Shown here one piece after another: positions 24,337 to 31,124 of a stretch of DNA of 64,000 nt. Under the pieces are notes generated by a model, which worked only from the letters and a program-made list of their open reading frames with translations, made no database searches and was not told the DNA's origin. Source of the stretch: Crossiella equi (GTDB taxonomy: Bacteria; Actinomycetota; Actinomycetes; Mycobacteriales; Pseudonocardiaceae); NCBI RefSeq assembly GCF_017876755.1, contig NZ_JAGIOO010000001.1, positions 1,116,001 through 1,180,000 on the forward strand. The letters run 5' to 3'. How positions within the stretch are numbered: position 1 is the stretch's first letter; each line of letters starts with the position of its first letter. Both the position numbers and the translations under genes were made by a program.

Positions 24337-26823
24337 TCACAAGCCTTCCCGGGCGTGCGGATCCCGTTCAGCCATGCTTGAAGCGCTGCCCAGGCGCACG
24401 CGCGGCAGCGAGACCACGACGGTCAGGCCGCCACCGGGGGTGTCCTCCACCGCCACCGTGCCGCCCATGGCCTCGGTGAAGCCCTTGGCCACCGGCAGGT
24501 CCAGCCCGCTCCCGCGCGCGTCCTTCCTCGACCGCCCGGGGCCGTGGTCGACCACCCGCAGCTCCACGTGTCCACCGTGGGCGCTGGCCCGGAGGGCGAT
24601 CTCCGGCTCGTCCTCGGCGACCCGGCCGTCGCCGTCCACGTCGACCACCCGGCGCGGGTGCAGGCGGCCGTGGCGCAGGGCGTTGTGCAGGAGGTCGGCG
24701 ACCACGCGGGTGAGCAGGTCCGGGTCGGCCAGGACCGGGGGCAGCCCGGCGTCGACCGCGACCGAGAGCACCGCGCGGTCGTCCACATCGGCCAGGGCGG
24801 CGGCGACGACCTCGTCGTAGCGCACCGGGACCAGGTCCGGGGCCAGGGAGCCGGTGGCGACCAGGGAGGAGTCCAGCAGGTTGGTCAGCACGCCGGTCAG
24901 GCGGCCCGCCGAGCCTTTCAGGGTCGCCGTGCCCGGGTGGTCGGGCAGGCCCGCCACGGCGGTGGTGAGGGTGGCCAGCGGGGCGCGCAGGTCGTGGCCG
25001 ACCGCCGCCAGCAGGGCCGCGCGCGCCTCGGTGCGTTCGGCCTTCTCCTGGGCACCGGCGTTGTGCGCGGCCAGGCGCTGGTGCCGCAGGGCGAGCAGGG
25101 CCTGGCCGGCCGCCGCTTCCAGCACCCGCTGGTCGGCGGCGGGCAGCGTCCGGCCGTGCAGGGCCAGGTGCACGTCCGGGGTGACCGCGACCCGGGCGTC
25201 CTCCGCACCGGTCCGCGTGCCCGCCCCGGCCACGTGGGTCCAGTCGCCGTCGTCCCGGCGTTCCAGCAGGGCCACCGAGTCCAGGCCGAAGTCCGTCCGG
25301 ACCTTGGCCAGCAGGCGGGGCAGCGGGTTGTCCTCGCTGAGCACCGTGCGGGAGTACTCGGCCAGCAGTCCGGCCTCCCGGCGGGCGCGGGTGGCCAGCT
25401 CGGCCAGGCCCGCCGCGCGGTCGACCACCAGGGCCACCACCACGGCCACGATGACGAGTGCCACCAGGGTGATCACGTTCTCCGGGGTGCTCGCGCGGTC
25501 GCGGTAGGCCTCGGCGAACAGGTACAGGCCGCCGCCCGCGAAGGCCGCGCACAGCGCCGGGCCCAGGCCGCCGGTCACCGCCACCACGCAGGTGACCAGC
25601 ATGAAGCCGACCAGCTCGGTGGAGAAGGCGCCGTGTTCGGCGCGGGACCACAGGCCGAGCGCGGTGACCAGGGCGGGCAGCAGCAGTGCCAGCGCCCAGC
25701 CCAGGAGCCGCCGGTCGCGGCTGAGCGCGGTGCGGCCACCGGCGCGGCGCGGACCGCGGGGCACCTCGTCGTGGGTGATGAGGTGCACGTCGATCGGCCC
25801 GGCGTCCTGGACCACCGCCGCGCCGATGCCCTCGTCGAACAGCCGGGCCAGGCGTCCGCGCCGGGAGGTGCCGAGCACGAGCTGGGTGGCGTGCACACCC
25901 CGGGCGAACTCCAGCAGGGCGGCGGGCACCTCGTCCCCGACCACGGAGTGGAAGGTGGCGCCCAGGTCCTTGGCGATGCGGCGACAGGAGGCGATGGTGG
26001 CCGGGGACGGGCCGGGCAGCACACCGCCGCTGAGCACGTTGACCACGAGCAGCTCGGCCCCGGCCTTGGCCGCGATGCGCTGCGCCCGGCGGATCATCGT
26101 CTCGCTCTCCGGCCCGCCGGTCACCGCGACCACCACCCGCTCGCGGCTCTCCAGGTCGGGCAGCGGCTCGTCGTCGACCTGGTCGGCCAGCCACAGGATG
26201 GCCAGCTGCCGCAACGCGGTGAGGTTGCCGGCCCGGAAGTACTTGGCCAGGGCCGCCTCGACCTTGTGCTCGGCGTAGACCTCACCGTGGGCCAGCCGCC
26301 CGCGCAGCTCCTCGGGCGTGAGGTCGATGAGCTGGACCTGCTCGGCACGCCGCACCACCGCGTCCGGCACGGTCTCCTGCTGCCGCACGCCGGTGATGCG
26401 GTGCACCACGTCGTTGAGGCTCGCCAGGTGCTGGATGTTCACCGTGGACAGCACGTCGATGCCCGCCTCCAGCAGCTCCTCGACGTCCTCCCACCGCTTG
26501 CCGTTGCGCGACCCGGGCGCGTTGGTGTGCGCGAGCTCGTCGACCAGGGCCACCTCGGGCCTGCGCGCCAGCAAGGCGTCGAGGTCCATCTCGGTGAGCT
26601 CGGCCCCGCGGTGCCGGACCACCTTGCGCGGCACCACTTCCAGGCCGTTCAGCTGCGCGGCGGTCCGGACGCGGCCGTGCGTCTCGACCAGGCCGACCAC
26701 CACGTCGGTACCACGCCGCAGGCGGCGGTGCGCCTCGGCGAGCATGGTGTGCGTCTTGCCGACCCCGGGCGCGGCGCCGAGGTAGATGCGCAGCTCACCG
26801 CGCCGGGGTTTGTGCTCGTCCAT
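24337..26823 (-). CDS. kdpD: KdpD-like osmosensitive/K+ sensor kinase, orphan
   Basis: An 828-residue protein in KdpD order. The N-terminal KdpD domain has Walker A GAAPGVGKTHTML and ALVDELAHTNAPG (residues 1-210). A universal-stress-protein-like domain follows (230-360; VAVTGGPESE, LVLGTSRRGR), then four TM helices of the DUF4118 region (about 385-480), a GAF-like linker, HisKA with VGHDLRAPLATL, and a HATPase end (LLHNALRHGR, GSGLDLPVAKGF). KdpD normally sits with kdpFABC and kdpE; none is present here. The next gene downstream is the beta-helix protein. Start ATG 26823 (MDEHKPRRGELRIYLG) matches the family start. Confidence 0.9.
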   Translation of the reverse strand: MDEHKPRRGELRIYLGAAPGVGKTHTMLAEAHRRLRRGTDVVVGLVETHGRVRTAAQLNGLEVVPRKVVRHRGAELTEMDLDALLARRPEVALVDELAHTNAPGSRNGKRWEDVEELLEAGIDVLSTVNIQHLASLNDVVHRITGVRQQETVPDAVVRRAEQVQLIDLTPEELRGRLAHGEVYAEHKVEAALAKYFRAGNLTALRQLAILWLADQVDDEPLPDLESRERVVVAVTGGPESETMIRRAQRIAAKAGAELLVVNVLSGGVLPGPSPATIASCRRIAKDLGATFHSVVGDEVPAALLEFARGVHATQLVLGTSRRGRLARLFDEGIGAAVVQDAGPIDVHLITHDEVPRGPRRAGGRTALSRDRRLLGWALALLLPALVTALGLWSRAEHGAFSTELVGFMLVTCVVAVTGGLGPALCAAFAGGGLYLFAEAYRDRASTPENVITLVALVIVAVVVALVVDRAAGLAELATRARREAGLLAEYSRTVLSEDNPLPRLLAKVRTDFGLDSVALLERRDDGDWTHVAGAGTRTGAEDARVAVTPDVHLALHGRTLPAADQRVLEAAAGQALLALRHQRLAAHNAGAQEKAERTEARAALLAAVGHDLRAPLATLTTAVAGLPDHPGTATLKGSAGRLTGVLTNLLDSSLVATGSLAPDLVPVRYDEVVAAALADVDDRAVLSVAVDAGLPPVLADPDLLTRVVADLLHNALRHGRLHPRRVVDVDGDGRVAEDEPEIALRASAHGGHVELRVVDHGPGRSRKDARGSGLDLPVAKGFTEAMGGTVAVEDTPGGGLTVVVSLPRVRLGSASSMAERDPHAREGL

Positions 26824-26926
26824 CTCGGGGAATTGTCCGCGCGGCGCGCGAACGGGACCGGGCACACCAACGGAGCCCATACGGACGAGGTGGTGATCTT
26901 TACGGCTCCCTGACACGGGGCATCGG

Positions 26927-26995
26927 TCGCACGACCTGGTGTCGAACCAGGCATCCCGGAGATATGAGCTCCAGGTGGCCGCCGGGCCTCGTGCG
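26927..26995 (-). tRNA. tRNA-Met/Ile2-like (CAT), minimal D-arm
   Basis: A 69-nt cloverleaf: perfect 7-bp acceptor (CGCACGA/TCGTGCG), anticodon stem TGGAG/CTCCG with loop CTCATAT (anticodon CAT), T-arm CCTGG-TTCGACA-CCAGG, discriminator A, CCA not encoded. Only 15 nt separate acceptor and anticodon stems, so the D-arm is at most GGCC-CGGC-GGCC with a four-base loop. The C1-G72 pair argues against a normal initiator. CAT could be elongator Met or, if modified to lysidine, Ile (AUA). Last member of the array. Confidence 0.75.
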
Positions 26996-27000
26996 CTTGG

Positions 27001-27074
27001 GGTGACCGACCGGACTCGCACCGGCTTGGCCCAGGGTCACAGCCTGGGGCCTCGTCTACTTCGGCCTCGGTCAC
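27001..27074 (-). tRNA. tRNA-His-like (GTG)
   Basis: A 74-nt cloverleaf: acceptor GTGACCG/CGGTCAC, anticodon stem CCAGG/CCTGG with loop CTGTGAC (anticodon GTG), discriminator C and an encoded CCA at 26998-27000. The T-loop is TGCGAGT instead of TTCGANT, and the D-loop lacks the usual GG. The base before position 1 is T, so the G-1 that marks histidine tRNAs is not encoded. Two bases separate it from the Ser gene. Confidence 0.72.
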
Positions 27075-27076
27075 AG

Positions 27077-27164
27077 CGAAGGATGCAGGGATCGAACCCG
27101 CGCGGCGCTCAGCACGCCGACTGCCGTTTTCGAGACGGCTGCCTTCCCACTCGGCCAATCCTCC
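27077..27164 (-). tRNA. tRNA-Ser (CGA)
   Basis: An 88-nt class II tRNA: acceptor GGAGGAT/ATCCTTC (one G-U), anticodon loop CTCGAAA (anticodon CGA, reads UCG), long variable arm, T-arm with GGTTCGATCC, discriminator G. This is the most ordinary member of the array. CCA is not encoded. Confidence 0.92.
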
Positions 27165-27168
27165 AAAA

Positions 27169-27241
27169 CACACCACATCGACACTCCAGGCGTGGTGTGG
27201 CGCCGAAAGTGACACCCCCGCGCGGAGCGCGCCAATGTCAC
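27169..27241 (-). repeat. Two hairpins in the spacer inside the tRNA array
   Basis: Reading the minus strand, GTGACA and TGTCAC (27209-27241) enclose a GCGCGC/GCGCG stem, then CACACCAC and GTGGTGTG (27169-27199) form a second hairpin followed by TTTT that abuts base 1 of the Ser tRNA. Form and T-run resemble intrinsic terminators, yet three tRNA genes follow immediately. They may be attenuators or processing signals. Confidence 0.6.
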
Positions 27242-27243
27242 CG

Positions 27244-27317
27244 TGCCCTTGGCGCGAGTCGAACGCGCACTGGCCGGATCCTGAATCCGGTGCCTCTGCC
27301 TGTTGGGCTACAAGGGC
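27244..27317 (-). tRNA. Class I tRNA with Leu anticodon (CAG)
   Basis: A 74-nt cloverleaf: acceptor GCCCTTG/CAAGGGC, D-arm with GG in the loop, anticodon stem CCGGA/TCCGG with loop TTCAGGA (anticodon CAG, codon CUG), a five-base variable loop and T-arm GCGCG-TTCGACT-CGCGC, discriminator A. Bacterial leucine tRNAs are class II with a long variable arm; this one is class I. CCA is not encoded. Confidence 0.88.
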
Positions 27318-27320
27318 GTA

Positions 27321-27394
27321 TGCGGTTGCGGAGAGTCGAACTCCGACTGGCTTGGCCCTCAACCAAGTGCCTCTGCCTGTTGGGCTACAACCGC
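27321..27394 (-). tRNA. Class I tRNA with Leu anticodon (GAG)
   Basis: A 74-nt cloverleaf: acceptor GCGGTTG/CAACCGC, anticodon stem CTTGG/CCAAG with loop TTGAGGG (anticodon GAG, codon CUC), five-base variable loop, T-arm CGGAG-TTCGACT-CTCCG, discriminator A. It shares its D-arm (GTAGCCCAACAGGCAGAGGC) exactly with the neighbouring CAG gene, so the two are duplicates that diverged in acceptor, anticodon and T stems. Three bases separate them. Confidence 0.88.
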
Positions 27395-27425
27395 GTGGCT
27401 TCCCGGCGAACCCGGGAACGTGCCG

Positions 27426-27498
27426 TCGGATGCCCGCGAGTCGAACGCGGTGACTCCTGATCCCAAATCAGGTGGGGTCGCCATGCCCCTCGCATCCG
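27426..27498 (-). tRNA. tRNA-Pro (TGG)
   Basis: A 73-nt cloverleaf: acceptor CGGATGC/GCATCCG (C1-G72, usual for proline), D-arm GGGG-CATGGCGA-CCCC, anticodon stem CCTGA/TCAGG with loop TTTGGGA (anticodon TGG, codon CCA), T-arm CCGCG-TTCGACT-CGCGG, discriminator A. CCA is not encoded. Confidence 0.9.
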
Positions 27499-27523
27499 TG
27501 CACCGACACATGAGTCGGCATCG

Positions 27524-27596
27524 TGCCCTCACCAGGAATCGAACCTGGGGCCTCCGCGTCCGCAACGCGGCGCTCTTTCCGCTGAGCTATGAAGGC
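27524..27596 (-). tRNA. tRNA-Arg (GCG)
   Basis: A 73-nt cloverleaf: acceptor GCCTTCA/TGAGGGC with one G-U, D-arm GCTC-AGCGGAAA-GAGC, anticodon stem CCGCG/CGCGG with loop TTGCGGA (anticodon GCG, codon CGC), T-arm CCAGG-TTCGATT-CCTGG, discriminator A. Bacteria normally read CGC with ACG (inosine) tRNA, so a GCG arginine tRNA is uncommon. First gene of the array. Confidence 0.9.
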
Positions 27597-27615
27597 GGGT
27601 GAATTCGACGTGCCG

Positions 27616-27657
27616 GAAAAGCAGAAGCCGCCCGGATCGGTTTCCCGCCGGGCGGCT
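27616..27657 (-). terminator. Intrinsic terminator before the tRNA array
   Basis: Perfect 10-bp arms AGCCGCCCGG (27626-27635) and CCGGGCGGCT (27648-27657). On the minus strand the hairpin is followed by TCTGCTTTT, a good T-rich tail. It ends the small-ORF transcript 20 bp before the Arg tRNA, so the array promoter must overlap this short interval or transcription reads through. Confidence 0.75.
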
Positions 27658-27679
27658 CCCTGGACTGACCTCGTGCAGG

Positions 27680-27778
27680 TCAGGTCGGGGAGCCTCCAGC
27701 GGGGAGCAGCTCGTGGGACGAGCGCGGCGACGGGCGCAGCGGCAGCTGCCGGGCTTCCCGCTCTCGCTTGCTCATCAT
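27680..27778 (-). CDS. Small ORF, 32 residues, between two terminators
   Basis: ATG 27778 with GGAG five bases upstream opens a 32-codon frame: MMSKREREARQLPLRPSPRS followed by a short Ser/Leu/Pro tail. It is basic, without a membrane segment. A terminator lies 23 bp after its stop and another lies 75 bp before its start, so it forms its own unit between the NYN operon and the tRNA array. The ribosome site and the terminator support a real gene; nothing shows what it does. Confidence 0.45.
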   Translation of the reverse strand: MMSKREREARQLPLRPSPRSSHELLPAGGSPT

Positions 27779-27851
27779 GTCCGCTCCTCGGTCGTGGTGT
27801 GCCAACAGCATGCCCCGCAGGCATTTCCGGGGTCAATCCCTTTTCCGGGCC

Positions 27852-27887
27852 GGAAAAAATGAAAGCCCCAGTCGCGAGGACTGGGGC
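27852..27887 (-). terminator. Intrinsic terminator of the NYN/ATPase operon
   Basis: GCCCCAGTC (27865-27873) pairs perfectly with GACTGGGGC (27879-27887) around a five-base loop; the minus strand continues TTTCATTTTTT. This is a textbook terminator and lies 75 bp after the last gene of the four-gene operon. Confidence 0.88.
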
Positions 27888-27962
27888 CGGGTGCTGAGTC
27901 AGTTCGGACCTGACGGCGGTCGGATGCCCATCAAGCCAGCCACTGCTCCCCTGCCGGACAGT

Positions 27963-28661
27963 CTACCCCTTCCCGACGTCCGTGGGTGGCGGTTCGGTCA
28001 CGGGATCGCTGAGCTGGCGCCACGATCCGACGCCCCGCGGGTCGAAGAACGCCCACGCCGTCAGGGAGTTGCCGAACACGTCGTGGTAGCCCAGCTCCAG
28101 CCAGAAGTACGGAGAACTCGCCGGGACCCGGTCGCCCGGGGCCAGATGGACCGTGGCCACCATCAGCCTGCCCGCGCCCAAAGTCGTTGGCCCCACGAGG
28201 TTCCCGCACCGGCCGTCGCCCCGCCACAGCGTGCCGCGCACGCGCAGCGCCGGGCCCTCGCCGACGTTCTCCAGGGGCAGCGCGTACTGGTCTCGGCCCG
28301 TCTCCACGAAGGCGTGCGCGCCGGTTTCCGGTGCCGCCAACGGGAACGGGTCCTCACTGGGGGCGCGGCGGGTCGAGCGGGAGCTGCCCGTTGGGAAGGC
28401 CACCGACTGGTGCACCGGCAGCAGCAGCGGCTGGCGGGTCAGCACCGTGGCGTGCCGGGCCAGGGCCAGCTGGCGGTCGGTGCGGGCCAGCGCCCCGCGG
28501 GACAGGTGCAGCGCGGTCAGCGCCGCCACCGTCGAGGCCACCGCGCCCAGCAGGCTGGCCAGGGTGCCCGCGCGGTCGGCCGGGGCGGACAGCGCTAGCC
28601 ACAGCGCACCGCCCAGGGCCGCCGAGCAGAGGACCGCCACCGCGGTCAGCAGCACGCGCAC
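27963..28661 (-). CDS. Two-TM protein of unknown function, last gene of NYN operon
   Basis: A 232-residue protein with two N-terminal membrane helices (about 3-25 and 33-52), then a soluble domain exposed on one side of the membrane. This domain has beta-strand character (YALPLENVGEGPALRVRGTL, YFWLELGYHDVFGN, TAWAFFDPRG) and resembles generic 'two TM plus cytoplasmic beta-domain' proteins. I do not recognise a family. The GTG at 28661 lies one base after the NYN stop; GTG 28655, with GAGG five bases upstream, is equally likely. Operon position suggests a membrane component or effector of the NYN system. Confidence 0.75.
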   Translation of the reverse strand: MRVLLTAVAVLCSAALGGALWLALSAPADRAGTLASLLGAVASTVAALTALHLSRGALARTDRQLALARHATVLTRQPLLLPVHQSVAFPTGSSRSTRRAPSEDPFPLAAPETGAHAFVETGRDQYALPLENVGEGPALRVRGTLWRGDGRCGNLVGPTTLGAGRLMVATVHLAPGDRVPASSPYFWLELGYHDVFGNSLTAWAFFDPRGVGSWRQLSDPVTEPPPTDVGKG

Positions 28662-28662
28662 C

Positions 28663-30093
28663 TCAGCCCCACTTGGAGAAGTTCACGCGCACGGTGTCGT
28701 TGTGCCACACCAGGAGCCTGGACTGGTGCAGGATCCGCAGCAGCCGGTGCCGGTCCCTGTTCCCGTAGCCGAACAGCGGGGTGGCCAGCCCCTGGTCCCG
28801 CTCCTCCAGCACGGCCAGCACCTCGGTGGTCGACCGGGTCCGCTCGGTGCCCAGCAGCCGGTACAGCTCGCGGTAGCCACGCTCGAACGGCCTGGTCAGC
28901 CCGGACACCGGGGTGATCACCTGCCGCTTGCCCTGCACCGCGACCGTGTCGATCACCCCGGCGGACTTGGCGTACTTGAGCGCCTCGCCGACCCGGTGCC
29001 GCGAGCGGGCCTCCCTGCCCTGACCGAGGCCGCCCTTCACCAGGGAGTTCTCCACGCGTTCGTGGGGGATGCCGTTGCGGCCACGGTGGAAGCACTCCTC
29101 GCTCACACACGCGTACACCCGCCACAGCGGTTCGAGGTAGCCCAGCTGCAACCCCTCCAGCCCGGGGGTGAACCGGTCGTCGGCGCCGCGCCGGGCCAGG
29201 CCGATGGACAGCAGGGCGTCCACCACGCGGTCCAGCGCGCTGCCGTCGTCGGTGGCCAGCGGTCCGCTGCGCAGCGCGGTGTAGGACACCCCCTGGGGCC
29301 GCCCGGCCAGCAGCCGCACGAGGTGGTCGGCGGCGACGATGTCGGCCCACACCGCGTCGTCGATCCGGAGACACGTGCGTTGGGCCGATTTGGGCAGCCA
29401 CGTGTTGTCGGGCCCCTTGACCGCCGCGTCGAGCCGCTGGACCTTCTCGGTGAGCACGCCGGTCAGGGACCAGTACTCGTTGTGCTCGGCGTTGGGGAGC
29501 ACGCCCCAGCCCGCCAGCAGACCGGCCCGCTTGCCCGTCTCCTGGCCGCCGAGGATGAACCCCCGCCGCTGGAGCTCCAGCAGCCCGAGCACGCCTCGGG
29601 CACCGTGGTCGCCCGGCGGGCCGGTGAAGTCGACGACATCGGCGATGTCCACCGCCTCCGCCCCGGTGTTGGCCAGCGTGTTGCGCAGCTCCACGCTGAG
29701 CCGGGCCGGATCGCCGTAGACCACGGTGACCTTGCGGTTGTCCTGGTTCAGCCGCGAGATCAGGGGGATGAAGTCCTGGTCGCCGGTGACCAGGAAGAAC
29801 TGCTCGACACCCTGGTGCAGGTAGTCCATGGCCAGCACGGTGAGCAGGATGTCCGCCTGCTCCTTGGTGCTGCGGACGGACTCCTCCTTGATCCCGTGCT
29901 GGGCCATGACGGCCTTGATGGTGTGGTCGAAGTGGGTCGCGGCCAGGTGGGCGTACTTGAGCTGGTACCCGCTCTGCTGGTTGGCCCAGGCCCACAGCTG
30001 GTGCACCTGCTCGCGGACCACCCGGGAGCCGCGGCCCAGGATGGCGCCCGCCAGGTTGTCCCAGTCGACGAGCAGGACGGCCTTCTCCGTCAT
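28663..30093 (-). CDS. NYN-domain (LabA-like) ribonuclease with C-terminal winged-helix region
   Basis: A 476-residue protein. Residues 1-150 are a NYN/PIN-like nuclease domain: AVLLVDWDNLAG (Asp10, Asp12), EQADILLTVLAMD (Asp81, Asp90) and FFLVTGDQDFIPLI (Asp105, Asp107) supply the acidic metal-binding cluster of NYN RNases. The remainder (about 170-476) is helical with winged-helix-like segments (VSYTALRSGP, REARSRHRVGEALKYAKSAG, RHRLLRILHQSRLL) that could bind RNA, as the LOTUS/OST-HTH modules do in related proteins. The start overlaps the previous stop as ATGA with GAGGG upstream. Expected to cut RNA in the cytoplasm; the target is unknown, but a tRNA array lies just downstream. Confidence 0.88.
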   Translation of the reverse strand: MTEKAVLLVDWDNLAGAILGRGSRVVREQVHQLWAWANQQSGYQLKYAHLAATHFDHTIKAVMAQHGIKEESVRSTKEQADILLTVLAMDYLHQGVEQFFLVTGDQDFIPLISRLNQDNRKVTVVYGDPARLSVELRNTLANTGAEAVDIADVVDFTGPPGDHGARGVLGLLELQRRGFILGGQETGKRAGLLAGWGVLPNAEHNEYWSLTGVLTEKVQRLDAAVKGPDNTWLPKSAQRTCLRIDDAVWADIVAADHLVRLLAGRPQGVSYTALRSGPLATDDGSALDRVVDALLSIGLARRGADDRFTPGLEGLQLGYLEPLWRVYACVSEECFHRGRNGIPHERVENSLVKGGLGQGREARSRHRVGEALKYAKSAGVIDTVAVQGKRQVITPVSGLTRPFERGYRELYRLLGTERTRSTTEVLAVLEERDQGLATPLFGYGNRDRHRLLRILHQSRLLVWHNDTVRVNFSKWG

Positions 30094-31115
30094 CCGTCCC
30101 TCCCGGGCAGGTGGTTGAGGGTCTGTTCCAGGTCGCGCAGGCCCCGGTGCAGGTCGGTGACCAGGGAGCTGAGCAGCACCACCGGGTAGTGGCGGTAGTG
30201 GTCGGCGTGCGCGGCACAGGTGACGTACTGCAACGCGGAGGCGGCGGTGACGATCAGGGTGTGGCCGAAGCGCTGGGCCGGGTTCCGGACCGGCTCGCGC
30301 TGGCGGGTGAGCACCACCGGGACGCACTGCCAGCAGTCCGCGCCCGCGCCGTCCAGGTGCAGGGCGGTGCCCAGGGCCTGCGCGAGGTGGCCGAGGTCCC
30401 GGCTGGGCTGGTCGCGCCACCGGGTCCACAGGCGGGCCAGGATCGCCGTGGTGCGGTTCTTCGCAGCCGCTGGCCGGTAGGTGTCGCGGTCGCCGACTCC
30501 GTCCACTTCGGACCGCGCGGCGGCCAGCACGGCGCCCCAGGCGGGGTCGCCCTGGGCCAGGTGCTGGCGCAGCGGTTCGTGCTGCTCCGGGGTCCAGTCG
30601 TAGGTCTGGGCCAGCCTGCGCACGACCGCGAGCTCCAGGGCGTGCAGGGCCCGGTGCAGGCGGGGCACGTCGACCTCGGCCGCGGCCAGCGAGGCCTCCA
30701 CCGAGTGCGTCAGGTCGGTGAACTGGCAGTACACCTCCTGCCCGCCGACCTCGGACACCCAGTCCGGCCAGATCGCCGGAGACGGGCCCTGGGCGAGCTT
30801 CAGCGGGCCGCGGGCCAGCAGGACCAGGCCCACGTGTTCGCCCGGCGGCTCGCCGCCGAGCACGCGCTCGAACTCCGGTCGGTTGTCCTCCAGCAGCCGC
30901 ACCAGGTCGACCATGAGGTTGTTGGAGTTGGTGAACCCGTTGCCGCGCACGATGAGCACCGCGATCCGGTGCCCGGCCAGCAGGGGGCGCAGGGCCCGCG
31001 CGTACGCGGCGCGGTCGCCCTCGATGCCCAGCCAGTCCGCGACGAGCGGGGCCAGCACGCGGCGGTCCGGTCGGGTGACGGTCTGGGCCACCAGCGCGGG
31101 CTCGGGGTCGGGCAC
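30090..31115 (-). CDS. Unknown protein coupled to the NYN ribonuclease
   Basis: A 341-residue soluble protein starting at GTG 31115 behind an excellent AGGAGGT box, nine bases after the ATPase gene. It has alpha/beta character (HRIAVLIVRGNGFTNSNNL, VGLVLLARGPLKL, TLIVTAASALQYVTCA) and a His/Cys-containing stretch (CWQCVPVVL; CAAHADHYRHY). I do not recognise a domain. Its stop overlaps the NYN start, so the two proteins are probably made in equal amounts and may form a complex. Confidence 0.8.
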   Translation of the reverse strand: MPDPEPALVAQTVTRPDRRVLAPLVADWLGIEGDRAAYARALRPLLAGHRIAVLIVRGNGFTNSNNLMVDLVRLLEDNRPEFERVLGGEPPGEHVGLVLLARGPLKLAQGPSPAIWPDWVSEVGGQEVYCQFTDLTHSVEASLAAAEVDVPRLHRALHALELAVVRRLAQTYDWTPEQHEPLRQHLAQGDPAWGAVLAAARSEVDGVGDRDTYRPAAAKNRTTAILARLWTRWRDQPSRDLGHLAQALGTALHLDGAGADCWQCVPVVLTRQREPVRNPAQRFGHTLIVTAASALQYVTCAAHADHYRHYPVVLLSSLVTDLHRGLRDLEQTLNHLPGRDG

Positions 31116-31124
31116 GGTGACCTC

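Noticed and set aside
27165-27243. An eighth tRNA gene in the 79-bp spacer
   Set aside because: The sequence folds as two simple hairpins with no acceptor/T-arm pattern and no TTCGANT-like loop.
26927-27596. CRISPR array
   Set aside because: The repeated short elements are tRNA arms; there are no equal-length direct repeats or spacers, here or elsewhere in the window.
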